From contig BRKX01000007.1 in assembly GCA_026008535.1 (NCBI GenBank), positions 58,083,001 through 58,147,000 of the forward strand: DNA of 64,000 bases, written 5' to 3'. The notes beneath the pieces were generated by a model. That model had not been told where the DNA came from and made no database searches. It worked only from the letters and a program-made list of their open reading frames with translations. Positions within the stretch are counted from its first letter, which is position 1; each line of letters starts with the position of its first letter. The DNA comes from Perilla frutescens. Taxonomy: Eukaryota > Streptophyta > Magnoliopsida > Lamiales > Lamiaceae. This document shows positions 10,528 through 21,968 of the stretch, piece after piece. The position numbers were made by a program, and so were the translations under genes.

Positions 10528-11401
10528 GATAAACAACATGGGTATTGGACGACTTATCTAGAACAAGCTGATCTCTAAGTCGAACATCATCATGCTCCAA
10601 CTTCAGCTCTTCGTTGATCTCTTCTTGAGAGTTAGAAACTTCTTCCGAGCTGCCATCAGGGTTGGATGTAGCTATTCCAGGCTGCTCAATCTCAAACTCT
10701 CTTTTCTCGATCTGCGCATCACTAGAAAAACAATCATTAGTAGCACTGTTCTCAGAAATTAACAGATTATCCGACTTACCCGAATCAAGTGTTGGATCAA
10801 TGCATATGGGTTGGGACGGAATTGTAGCTTCACTTATTATGTCTGAATTTAACTGGTGATCTGCGTTGGATGAACTAGACGACATGTCTTGATGTGAACA
10901 AGACTCCAACGGTGTCATAGTAGGGCTAGGGACGGTGGCGATTGATTCGCTCTCGATAGTTGCGGCCTTCCTTTCCCTTTCAGCTTTAAATTTTTCTTGC
11001 ATCCACTTCTTATCCTTAATGACGTCCTCAGGTGCCAAAGGCATCAGTTTGATGGGTCGTCCATTCCAAGCAAAGGAATAAGTGTTGGCGTGACAATCGT
11101 GCACTGCTCCTCGATCGAATTGCCACGGTTGACCTAGAAGAATGTGTGTTGCCTCCATAGGAATGACATCACATAAAACAGTGTCAGTATATCGACCAAT
11201 AGCAAATGCGACACTTACCTGACTTGTGATTGTAAGCCGCTGCAACTTATAGGGCTTGGGATGCTTCTGTGGTACTAGACCGAGCTTGTCCACTGCATAT
11301 TGACTAATGGCGTTAAATACACTACCACTGTCAATAATCATGGAACCAATTTTGTCTTGGATGGAGCAACGGGTGTAGAAAATATCTTCCTGTTGGTCCA
11401 T
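10528..11401 (-). pseudogene. PI protease fragment, copy 1
   Basis: The ORF starts MDQQEDIFYTR (11401), with protease DSGSVFNAISQYAVDKLG near residue 25 and LLGQPWQFDRG near residue 90, followed by a Ser/Glu-rich spacer. It is nearly identical to the start of the complete PI ORF at 24388, but ends at HVVYLK where the segment is fused to D1 pol. Codons beyond that point are the D1 antisense strand. No gag precedes the ATG. Confidence 0.82.
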
Positions 11402-12245
11402 TTATCCTGCAAAACGAACAAACGTGAAGAAAAAGTAAAGTAGAACCTCACAATTCCTCACAAACGCTCGTGTATGTCACTCTTGATTTTTCCACTCGTG
11501 TTTAACTCTCAAGTATGTGTAGTGCACGTGTGGAGTGAAATATGGGGGTGGGTTGATCGAAAAAGTTCAGCAGTTTCTCTTGACTAGCTCCTCTGGGTCT
11601 TCTTCAAGCTCCAACGGATAAAATCAAGCCGGAAGGTTGCTAAGAGTAGAAGTAGGCGTGTGGAATGAGTAATTCAGCTGGTGGTGTATGTGGACCGCGG
11701 GTGTATGGGTGTACGGGTGTATGGGTGTATGGGTGTATGAACTATGTGGTGTATAAGGTGAACTGGGTGTATATGGAAGAGATGAAATTTTCGAGCCCTT
11801 TAGTGATTAGGATCGAAAATAGGTATGAGTAGGGATGGAGGATTTGATTAGATTTGGATGAGGATGGAAAGATCTTGAATAGATGTAGATTAGAATGAAA
11901 TCTATCTAAACAAGGTAAGAAATCTAATGGATAAGGAAATAAGGATTTTGGATGTGTGAACACAATCTAAGAATCCCTAAATATATGGAGCAAATCTAAA
12001 AACAAGGAATTAAAAATTGAAATCAAATAAACAATCTGATTTTCGTTTTTTTTTTTTTCGGATTTTTTTTTTTTTCGATTTTTTTTTTTTGCTGTAGGGA
12101 TTTCGATCCCTTTGCTCTTTTACCTTTTTTTTTCAATGAATAGAAATCAGATTACAAGACTTGAAACAAAACGAAATTTAAATGACACGTAGATGACACG
12201 TCGGATTGAACCACGACCAGCAGAGCTGACGTGTCTCTGATGCCA
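11402..12245 (-). other. PI leader with primer-binding site, copy 1
   Basis: No gene. Sense order: primer-binding site TGGCATCAGAGACACG (12245-12230, one change more than in other copies), oligo(A) blocks (12048-12090), GGTGTATGG-type repeats (11700-11745), then CGTTTTGCAG next to the ATG at 11401. Confidence 0.75.
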
Positions 12246-12251
12246 AATTTA

Positions 12252-13296
12252 TGATGTGACCCGGACAATGAATCCAAGACACGAAGAATACGCAAGCGGA
12301 AGACTTTAGGACTCGAACAACGTCAGCTAAAGAAGGATTCAAACCGACTCGAATTAAACAGTAAAACTTACTAGAAATCGAAGATACGAACTATGACTCG
12401 ATGAACACACTTGATACGTCTAAGGGTGGCTGGAATCTGATGGTGAACGACGGCGGATGGCGGTAGAGTGTTGGTGATGGCGGCGGTGGTTTGGTAGAAG
12501 GATAGGACAGATCGGTGAACCCGTGTTGAATCAACCCGAACGCACTCGTCTAGCTTCTCCGGATAGCAATTCTCCCAAGTACTTAATTATACCCTGAAGA
12601 ACTTAAATAAGACTATTGATTTGCTAGAACAATAGAATTGTAGATAAAAGTTTGATCAACCGAAGGATCGTGAGACAGATTGAGAATAACTCTTTATTTC
12701 TTGCAATTGTCTGAATTATGAATGTCACAGGGTGCTCCTATTTATAGGAGAGATTATGAACGAAAATTAACCCTAATTAACTAGATAAACATCAAAAAAT
12801 ACTAATCCTAATCAATCTAGGATAAAATCAAAAGATACCAAAAATAAGATAACAAAAATCTATCTAAATCTAACTAGATAAGGATAAATCCCACAATGGA
12901 TTTGGGCCTGTATTTCCACACCATCTTGGACCTTAGAACTCGATCATGGGCTAAATTAACATGAATAATTTCGTGGCCCATGGTACAATTAATATTACCA
13001 CCTTTGCATGAAAAACAGCATCTCCCGATTTCCCATGCAAACGCGTATAACTTTTCATGCACACGTCCAAATGGCGTGATTCTTTTTCTCACGTCTTCAT
13101 GATACCTTCTTCATCATCAATAGATAGCATGGTGATCCATCTTGGGCTGCCCTTGACTTCATCTTCATGCATTTCGAATTTGCAACGAATAGAAGCTTGT
13201 AAATAAGCTTGTAACTTCTTAGCTCGCAAACGCGTCATTGGTCCTTTAAACTGCAGCTCCGGATCATTTTCTTCATTGCCTTGTATGACCTCATCA
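12252..13296 (-). repeat. LTR2 of the tandem array
   Basis: 1045 bp. It matches LTR1 except for one extra A. Followed by TCAAC, as LTR1 is, but preceded by the PI primer-binding site instead of D1 protease, as expected for a recombinant LTR. Confidence 0.88.
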
Positions 13297-13301
13297 TCAA
13301 C

Positions 13302-15291
13302 GCAATAAGTCAGTATGTCGTTGATAAACTCGCCCTCACCACAACAAAGCATCCAAAACCGTACAAGTTGCAGTGGCTCACAGATCGCGGATCCATTCGA
13401 GTTACAGGTCAGGTACACGTTTCCTTTACTAAAGGTCACTATTCTGACACTGTTCTTTGTGATGTTATTCCCATGGAAGCAGCCCATATACTGTTAGGAA
13501 GACCGTGGCAGTTCGACAGAAAAGCAGTTCACGATGGTTTGGCCAACACCTATTCGATCATTAGGGACAGCCGCACCACTGTACTCAAGCCACTCACTCC
13601 TAAAGCCGTTGCAGAGGATCAAGAAAGGATGCAAGAGAGGTTCAAGCAAGAATGGGCAAAACAAGCCGTAGCCGCAGCCCGAACCAACTCGGCCGCCACT
13701 TCAACTCCGAGTTCCACCTCAAGTTCGACCAATGCAGCCCCTAAGACACCTCCTAATGATGTCTTAGCTCGTGGAAAAGCCACCGGATCAGACCTAAGCA
13801 AAGAGAAGAATCGATCCCTGTTCATCTCAGTTAAAGGCGTAGAGAAAGCACTAAAAGCAGGTTTACCTTTCGTTCTTTTATCTTATAAGGACAGTGCTAC
13901 TAATGGTGTTTCTTTGCCTTGTGATGTGCAGCCACTTATGGAGGAGTTTGCGGACGTGTTTCCGGAAGAGATTCCAAGTGGATTATCTCCAGTTCGTGGG
14001 ATCGAGCACCAGATCGACTTCGTACCCGGCGCAGTCTTACCCAACAGACCGGCGTACCGCACGTCCCCTGAAGAGACGAAGGAGATCGATCGCCAAGTAA
14101 AGGAGTTGCTAGAGAAGAAGCAAATCCGAGAGTCGATGAGCCCTTGTGCAGTTCCAGTCATTCTAGTGCCCAAGAAGAACAACGAATGGAGAATGTGCAT
14201 GGATTGCCGCGCCATCAACAAAATAACAGTTAAGTACAGATTTCCTATCCCTAGACTTGATGATATGCTAGATGAATTAAGTGGTTCTAATTTGTTTTCT
14301 AAGATAGATTTGAGATCTGGATATTTTCAAGTTAGAATGCATGAAGGGGATGAATGGAAAACTGCGTTTAAAACAAAGCATGGTTTATATGAGTGGTTAG
14401 TTATGCCTTTTGGTCTCACTAATGCACCGAGCACATTTATGAGGTTAATGAATCATGTTTTGCGTGATGTGATTGGTAAATTTGTTGTTGTCTACTTTGA
14501 TGATATTTTGATTTACAGTCACAATGCACAGGCGCACTTAGATCATCTTAGGCGTGTTTTCTGTCTTCTGCGTGATGCTAAGTTGTATGGAAACCTGTCT
14601 AAATGTTCTTTTTGCATGGATGAAGTCGTGTTTTTAGGCTTTGTCGTTAGTTCACGAGGTATTGAGGTAGACCGTTCCAAAATCAAAGCGATTGAGGAAT
14701 GGCCAACCCCGAAAAACGCCTCTGAGGTTCGATCATTCCATGGTCTAGCTGGGTTTTACCGTCGTTTTGTACAGGATTTCTCCAGTATAGCCGCCCCTCT
14801 TACTGAGCTAAGTAAGAAGGATCGGAAATTTGAGTGGGGTAAACAACAAGAGCATGCTTTTAATACTTTGAAGTCATTGTTATGTTCTGCTCCTGTTTTG
14901 TGTTTACCTGATTTTTCCAAAACTTTTGAGATCGAGTGTGATGCCTCCGGGATAGGTATTGGTGCTGTTTTGATGCAGGAAAAACGTCCCGTGGCCTACT
15001 TTAGTGAGAAATTAAATGGCGCCAGTTTGCGTTATTCGACGTACGATAAAGAGCTATACGCTTTGAAGCGTGCATTGGATACATGGCAGCATTATCTTTG
15101 GCCCAAGGAGTTCGTCATCCACACGGATCACGAAAGCTTGAAGCACTTGAAAGGGCAAAACAACCTGAACAAGAGACATGCGAGATGGGTCGAGTTCATC
15201 GAGTCCTTTCCGTATGTTATCAAGTACAAGAAAGGCGAGGAAAACATGGTCGCCGATGCCCTATCAAGAAGGTACGCTCTTTTGAACTTAA
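13302..15291 (+). pseudogene. D1 protease-RT-RNase H, copy 2
   Basis: The encoded protein is identical to copy 1 (8538-10527), including YFDD at 14493-14504 and the same CTTAA fusion point at 15287-15291. It has no upstream gag, because the preceding sequence is LTR2, and no integrase. It is a passenger of the tandem duplication. Confidence 0.86.
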
Positions 15292-16165
15292 GATAAACAA
15301 CATGGGTATTGGACGACTTATCTAGAACAAGCTGATCTCTAAGTCGAACATCATCATGCTCCAACTTCAGCTCTTCGTTGATCTCTTCTTGAGAGTTAGA
15401 AACTTCTTCCGAGCTGCCATCAGGGTTGGATGTAGCTATTCCAGGCTGCTCAATCTCAAACTCTCTTTTCTCGATCTGCGCATCACTAGAAAAACAATCA
15501 TTAGTAGCACTGTTCTCAGAAATTAACAGATTATCCGACTTACCCGAATCAAGTGTTGGATCAATGCATATGGGTTGGGACGGAATTGTAGCTTCACTTA
15601 TTATGTCTGAATTTAACTGGTGATCTGCGTTGGATGAACTAGACGACATGTCTTGATGTGAACAAGACTCCAACGGTGTCATAGTAGGGCTAGGGACGGT
15701 GGCGATTGATTCGCTCTCGATAGTTGCGGCCTTCCTTTCCCTTTCAGCTTTAAATTTTTCTTGCATCCACTTCTTATCCTTAATGACGTCCTCAGGTGCC
15801 AAAGGCATCAGTTTGATGGGTCGTCCATTCCAAGCAAAGGAATAAGTGTTGGCGTGACAATCGTGCACTGCTCCTCGATCGAATTGCCACGGTTGACCTA
15901 GAAGAATGTGTGTTGCCTCCATAGGAATGACATCACATAAAACAGTGTCAGTATATCGACCAATAGCAAATGCGACACTTACCTGACTTGTGATTGTAAG
16001 CCGCTGCAACTTATAGGGCTTGGGATGCTTCTGTGGTACTAGACCGAGCTTGTCCACTGCATATTGACTAATGGCGTTAAATACACTACCACTGTCAATA
16101 ATCATGGAACCAATTTTGTCTTGGATGGAGCAACGGGTGTAGAAAATATCTTCCTGTTGGTCCAT
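15292..16165 (-). pseudogene. PI protease fragment, copy 2
   Basis: Same 345-codon ORF as at 10528-11401: start MDQQEDIFYTR, protease DSG, acidic spacer, broken at HVVYLK. Second copy in the tandem array. Confidence 0.82.
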
Positions 16166-17008
16166 TTATCCTGCAAAACGAACAAACGTGAAGAAAAAGT
16201 AAAGTAGAACCTCACAATTCCTCACAAACGCTCGTGTATGTCACTCTTGATTTTTCCACTCGTGTTTAACTCTCAAGTATGTGTAGTGCACGTGTGGAGT
16301 GAAATATGGGGGTGGGTTGATCGAAAAAGTTCAGCAGTTTCTCTTGACTAGCTCCTCTGGGTCTTCTTCAAGCTCCAACGGATAAAATCAAGCCGGAAGG
16401 TTGCTAAGAGTAGAAGTAGGCGTGTGGAATGAGTAATTCAGCTGGTGGTGTATGTGGACCGCGGGTGTATGGGTGTACGGGTGTATGGGTGTATGGGTGT
16501 ATGAACTATGTGGTGTATAAGGTGAACTGGGTGTATATGGAAGAGATGAAATTTTCGAGCCCTTTAGTGATTAGGATCGAAAATAGGTATGAGTAGGGAT
16601 GGAGGATTTGATTAGATTTGGATGAGGATGGAAAGATCTTGAATAGATGTAGATTAGAATGAAATCTATCTAAACAAGGTAAGAAATCTAATGGATAAGG
16701 AAATAAGGATTTTGGATGTGTGAACACAATCTAAGAATCCCTAAATATATGGAGCAAATCTAAAAACAAGGAATTAAAAATTGAAATCAAATAAACAATC
16801 TGATTTTCGTTTTTTTTTTTTTCGGATTTTTTTTTTTTTCGATTTTTTTTTTTGCTGTAGGGATTTCGATCCCTTTGCTCTTTTACCTTTTTTTTTCAAT
16901 GAATAGAAATCAGATTACAAGACTTGAAACAAAACGAAATTTAAATGACACGTAGATGACACGTCGGATTGAACCACGACCAGCAGAGCTGACGTGTCTC
17001 TGATGCCA
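16166..17008 (-). other. PI leader with primer-binding site, copy 2
   Basis: Same as 11402-12245: primer-binding site 17008-16993 (sense), oligo(A) blocks 16811-16853, GTGTATGG repeats, CGTTTTGCAG. No gene. Confidence 0.74.
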
Positions 17009-17014
17009 AATTTA

Positions 17015-18058
17015 TGATGTGACCCGGACAATGAATCCAAGACACGAAGAATACGCAAGCGGAAGACTTTAGGACTCGAACAACGTCAGCTAAAGAAGGA
17101 TTCAAACCGACTCGAATTAAACAGTAAAACTTACTAGAAATCGAAGATACGAACTATGACTCGATGAACACACTTGATACGTCTAAGGGTGGCTGGAATC
17201 TGATGGTGAACGACGGCGGATGGCGGTGGAGTGTTGGTGATGGCGGCGGTGGTTTGGTAGAAGGATAGGACAGATCGGTGAACCCGTGTTGAATCAACCC
17301 GAACGCACTCGTCTAACTTCTCCGGATAGCAATTCTCCCAAGTACTTAATTATACCCTGAAGAACTTAAATAAGACTATTGAAGTGCTAAAACAATAGAA
17401 TTGTAGATAAAAGTTTGATCAACCGAAGGATCGTGAGACAGATTGAGAATAACTCTTTATTTCTTGCAATTGTCTGATTTATGAATGTCACAGGGTGCTC
17501 CTATTTATAGGAGAGCATATGGACGAATTTAAACCCTAATTAACTAGATAAACATTGAAAAATACTAATCCTAATCAATCTAGGATAAAATCAAAAGATA
17601 CCAAAAATAAGATAACAAAAATCTATCTAAATCTAACTAGATAAGGATAAATCCCAACAACTTGGGCCTTCATAAATCTAGCCTATTTGGACTTAATTAA
17701 TCACAACAATGGGCTGATTTTATTGATTAAATTCGTGGTCCATGTTATAATTAATCTTGCCACCTTTGCATGAAAAACAGCATCTCCCGATTTCCCATGC
17801 AAACGCGTATAACTTTTAATGCACACGTCCAAATGGCGTCATTCTTCTTCTCACGTCTTCATGCTTCCTTCTTCATCATCTATGGATAGCATGGTGATCA
17901 ATCTTGAGCTGCCCTTGACTTCATCTTCATGCATTTCGAATTTGCGACGAATAGAAGCTTGTAAATAAGCTTGTAACTTCTTAGCTCGCAAACGCGTAAT
18001 TGGTCCTTTAAACTGCAGCTCCGGATCATTTTCTTCATTGCCTTGCACGACCTCATCA
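17015..18058 (-). repeat. LTR3 of the tandem array (mosaic)
   Basis: 1044 bp. The first 210 or so bases equal LTR1 and LTR2. The middle (about 17500-17790) matches the B1 LTR instead (GAGAGCATATGGACG; ACTTGGGCCTTCATAAATC), and the last part is family A type, ending GACCTCATCA. The right flank is TGAAG of a C LTR, not TCAAC, so it belongs to a different insertion from LTR1. Confidence 0.85.
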
Positions 18059-19253
18059 TGAAGCCACGAAAAGCCTTGAAGAACTTAATCCGGAGCTGCA
18101 AATACGTGATCCAATTACACGATTTCGAGCAATACAATTGCAAGGATTTTTCCAAGCATTTGTATGTAAGAAATTCGAAGATGACAAAGATGTTGAGAGC
18201 AACTCCAAAATTGTTACTTTGCTAGTAATTAAAGATTGGAGATCAAGATTTGAAGAAGAGAACATGAAGAACTCGTCGAGTTGTGCATGCGTGCACGGGA
18301 TCAGATTTTCGGCCCTTTAATTAATTTAATTAGGAGTTGAATTTTATTTAGACTATAGTATTTATTTAATTATGTTAGACTATAGTTTAGTTCAGATTTT
18401 TAATTATTTATTATGTAATTTTCGTCCATAATATAGTCATAGTTGACTAGAATTGTATTTAAGGCAATTTCCTACCTTGAATAGAATTCTAGTTTAGGGA
18501 ACTTCCTAGTATAGTTAGAGATCCCTTTTGGATCAATTTTTAAGCCTTTTTTATGCTAAATTTCGTTCCCCATAGTCCTATAAATAGGGGAACCATGTCA
18601 CATTGTTACTTTAGACTATATTTGATTAATTAAGCTTTGCTTTCAATATTGTCTCAACCCCCTTTTAAATCTTTGTGAGTTTTGATTTAAAATTCATATT
18701 CTTGGAGCTAGCAACTTTAAGTCTTATTCAAGGGTATTGCTTAATCCACTTGAGGGATAAACCGGTATTCGCTATCTGAAGATCAACTTAGAGATTTCAT
18801 CCTTGGAAACGTTCGAGATTCAAGGAGGCTATCGGGTTGTGATTCACATCAACGAATCATCATCCATCAACACCATTCGACGTCGTCCATACTCCATCGA
18901 CGCACGCCTCAATTCAGTCCCCCAAGTTCGAGCAATCAACCACCGTTCGTTTTATCCGTAAGTTCGTTGCATCCCTATCATATCCTACCTTCTCCAAGCC
19001 TTTCTTCACCAATATCACACACGAATTTACACCCAATTTCCAGCCTATATTTCGTCCCTATACAGCCCCTATCCTTCGGTTCTTGTGTTACATAGTTCGT
19101 GTCATAGTTTAGGTATTTTAGTTGTCTAGATTGTCTAATTTCCGTTGTTTATCTAGTCGGATTGAAGCCCTTCATTCACTGACGTGTTTCGTATCCAGAA
19201 GTCTTCCGCTACGTCTCTAGATTCGTCCTAGATTATTGGTCCGGGTGGTATCA
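18059..19253 (+). repeat. C-family LTR (lacks first 3 bases)
   Basis: Begins TGAAGCCACGAAAAGCC right after LTR3, where intact C LTRs begin TGATGAAGCC, and ends CCGGGTGGTATCA. TATAAATA at 18579-18586. It carries the C-type ORF tail (the FFQAFVCKKFED region at about 18130-18190) but no other coding sequence. It appears to be the target of LTR3 and is itself inserted in the E LTR. Confidence 0.8.
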
Positions 19254-19656
19254 CTTTAATAACACAATATGGGCTGCAATATATCATAAATAATTCGTGG
19301 CCCATATGTATTATTCTTGCCACCTTTGCATGAAAAACAGCATCTCCCGATTTCCCATGCAAACGCGTATAACTTTCCATGCACACGTCCAAATTGCGTC
19401 ATTCTTCTTCTCACGCCTTCATGCTTCCTTCTTCATCATTAATGGATAGCATGCACACTAAACTTAAGCTGAATCTATACGTTAATTTAATCCTCTTTGA
19501 ACTTCCATCTTCAACTCCTCAAGTATGATCTTGATCATCATGGATTGTTCTTCAAATCTTGATTTCCAATCTTTGATGACCCTCATTATAACAATCTTCG
19601 GACCTTTGAATGATAGCTCAGAATTTGATTCTTCAAGGCATTTCAGGATCATATCA
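19254..19656 (-). repeat. E LTR fragment (B-related)
   Basis: Sense start TGATATGATCCTGAAATGCC at 19656. It has the conserved RY/hairpin block (about 19325-19385) of A and B LTRs, but the rest is diverged. Truncated on the left by the C LTR and inserted in a D LTR (minus) that continues at 19657. Confidence 0.7.
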
Positions 19657-20531
19657 GGTGGCGTCGTGAAGGTTGGACGTCGACGGTCTTGAGTAGAGGT
19701 GAATCACAACCCGAAAGTTGCCTTGGATCTCGAACGTATACAAGGCCAAATTCTTTAAGTTGTTCTTCGGATAGCGAGTTTCCGACGATCCCTCGAACGT
19801 GGACGGCGAATTCCCTTTGTAAAACTTAGAGATGCTAAATCTAAGAGTATGAATTTAATTATCTAAACTCACAAAAGATTAAACGGGGAGAGACGATATT
19901 GAAAGCAAAGGCTTAATAATCAAATATAGTCTAAAGTAACAATGAAGCATGGATCCACTATTTATGATAGTAGGATCGAAATTCCTATGGCTAAGGGACG
20001 AAAATAAAGAGTCCAAATTGATCTACAATTGGACTTGGAAGTTTCCCTAAACTAGAATTCTATTTAAGGTAGTTTCTTCCCTTAATTAAAATTCTAGTCA
20101 AAACTATGACTCTTTGACCCTATGACCGAAAATTACCCTAATTTAAATAAATAAATCTGATCCAAACTATAGTATAATTAAATAAGATAAATACTATAGT
20201 CTAAAATAAAATAACTACTAGATAAAAATCAACAAGGCCGAAAATTAGCCTTCTTCAAGTCACGGCCGAAACTCTTCACTTCATGCACATGCACACGTCC
20301 ATATGCACACATGCACATCTTCATAGTGTGTTCTCCATGTCTTGATCTCCATCTTCCAATGTCAACAAGTTCATCATTTTCAAGCGTCCTTGTACGCCGT
20401 CTTCTTCTTCAAGCTTCTTGCGAATTGTAGCTTGCAAATAATCTTGCAACTTCTTAGCTCTTAGTCTTGTGACAGGACCCTAGAATTGAAGCTCTTAATT
20501 GACTTCCTCATTGCTATGGATGTCCTCATCA
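19657..20531 (-). repeat. D LTR fragment (3' LTR of D2)
   Basis: Minus D LTR ending (sense start) at 20531, directly next to polypurine tract CAGCAGGGGAGGAA (20545-20532). Lacks the part displaced by E. Confidence 0.8.
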
Positions 20532-20899
20532 TTCCTCCCCTGCTGAAAAGAATTCGTCCTCGAATTTGACTCCACATCATGGTCGAATTCATCTGCAACA
20601 AAAGGAGATAAATCAGCAACATTAAACGTAGAAGAACACTTATACTCACCAGGTAGATCAATACGGTATGCATTATCATTAACACGGCTTAGAACAGTGA
20701 AGGGACCATTTCCACGGGGTGACAACTTGGACTTCCGCAAGTTAGGAAATCGGCCAGGGCTAAGGTGTACCCAAACTCGATCTCCGGGCTGAAAGATGAC
20801 ATGTTTGCGCCTCGTGTTGCGTGCGGCGGCGATCCTTGAGCCTTGGTGCTCAATCCGGGCACGTACCTTCTCATGCATCTCTTGAATAAAATCAGCTCT
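20495..20899 (-). pseudogene. D2 integrase C-terminal fragment
   Basis: Encodes the end of a Ty3/gypsy integrase: HEKVRARIEHQGSR, VIFQPGDRVWVHL, and the GPY/F module (GPFTVLSRVNDNAYRIDLP), then NSRTNSFQQG across the polypurine tract. It ends early in the LTR at SNEEVN-stop, where other D copies read on into EELQFKGP. Cut on the right by the PI element at 20900 (flank GCTCT). The rest of D2 is missing. Confidence 0.82.
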
Positions 20900-21968
20900 T
20901 GATGTGACCCAGACAAGATATCTAAGTCAAATCAACAGAACACGTAGCGGAAGACTTAAGGACTCGAAACACGTCAGATTAAGAAGGATTCAATCCGACT
21001 AACTAGACTAAAACTCAACTAAAATAAGAATAAAAGACTCGATTAAACTAGAACTTACTAGGATAGTTTGTGGAAGATAGGAGGCGGACGAGTAGTGTCT
21101 TGTGGATGAAGGTAGTGGCGTCGAGCTGTAGATGATAGGTAGAATGGATTAGAACTTCAGCTGAACCCCGACTTCAAGAGACGAAACGCAGCTACTTCGA
21201 TCTTCTCCGATTTGTTAGCAATTCTCCCAAGTACTCGTTGTACCCTGAAGAACTTGAATAAGACTATTGAATTGCTAGATCAATAGAATTGTGTTTGATC
21301 AACCAAAGGATTGATAAATGTGATCAACCAAAGGATCGGTGAGACAATTGAGAAATTAACTCTTTATTTCATGCAACGTCTGAATAATAAAGTTCACAAC
21401 TGATCCCTTTATATAGGGTAGGGATTATGAACGAAAATTAAACCCTAAATCTAGGAGAAATCGAAAATCTAAAGGTGTTCTAGTCAAACTAGGATAAAAT
21501 CAAAAGTTACCAAAAATAAGATAAGAAAAATCTATCTAAATCTAACTAGATAAGGATAAATCCCAAAGTGGATTTGGGCTGGATATTCTCGCATATTTGG
21601 ACTTAATTAATCACAACAATGGGCTGAATTAAATGATTAAATTCGTGGCCCATGGCATAATTAATCTTGCCACCTTTGCATGAAAAACAGTATCTCCCGA
21701 TTTCTCATGCAAACGCGTATAACTTTTCATGCACACGTCCAAATGGCGTGATTCTTCTTCTCACGTCTTCATGATACCTTCTTCATCATCAATAGATAGC
21801 ATGGTGATCAATCTTGAGCTGCCCTTGACTTCATCTTCATGCATTTCGAATTTGCGACGAATAGAAGCTTGTAAATAAGCTTGCAACTTCTTAGCTCGCA
21901 AACGCGTCATTGGACCTTTAAACTGCAGCTCCGGATCATCTTCTTCATTGCTATGCTTGATCTCATCA
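20900..21968 (-). repeat. PI 3' LTR (1069 bp)
   Basis: Sense start TGATGAGATCAAGC at 21968, sense end GTCTGGGTCACATCA at 20900. The U3 side is family-A-like, while the R/U5 side matches the B-type LTRs at 48909 and 56017. The integrase reading frame runs through it to 21761. Confidence 0.9.

Larger units (their letters stand above)
7489..17014. repeat. Direct tandem duplication, 2 x 4763 bp
   Basis: Unit 1 is 7489-12251 and unit 2 is 12252-17014; each contains a minus LTR, a D pol block (plus) and a PI fragment (minus). A third LTR (17015-18058) closes the array. The copies appear identical except for run-length changes (an A run near 8090/12857 and T runs near 12080/16845). The third LTR diverges from the first two after its first 210 or so bases, so the simplest origin is unequal crossing-over between LTR1 and LTR3 within that identical stretch. 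Confidence 0.9.

Noticed and set aside
11700..11745. CRISPR-like or satellite array in the GTGTATGGG repeats
   Set aside because: Short imperfect repeats without spacers, found at the same leader position in every element.
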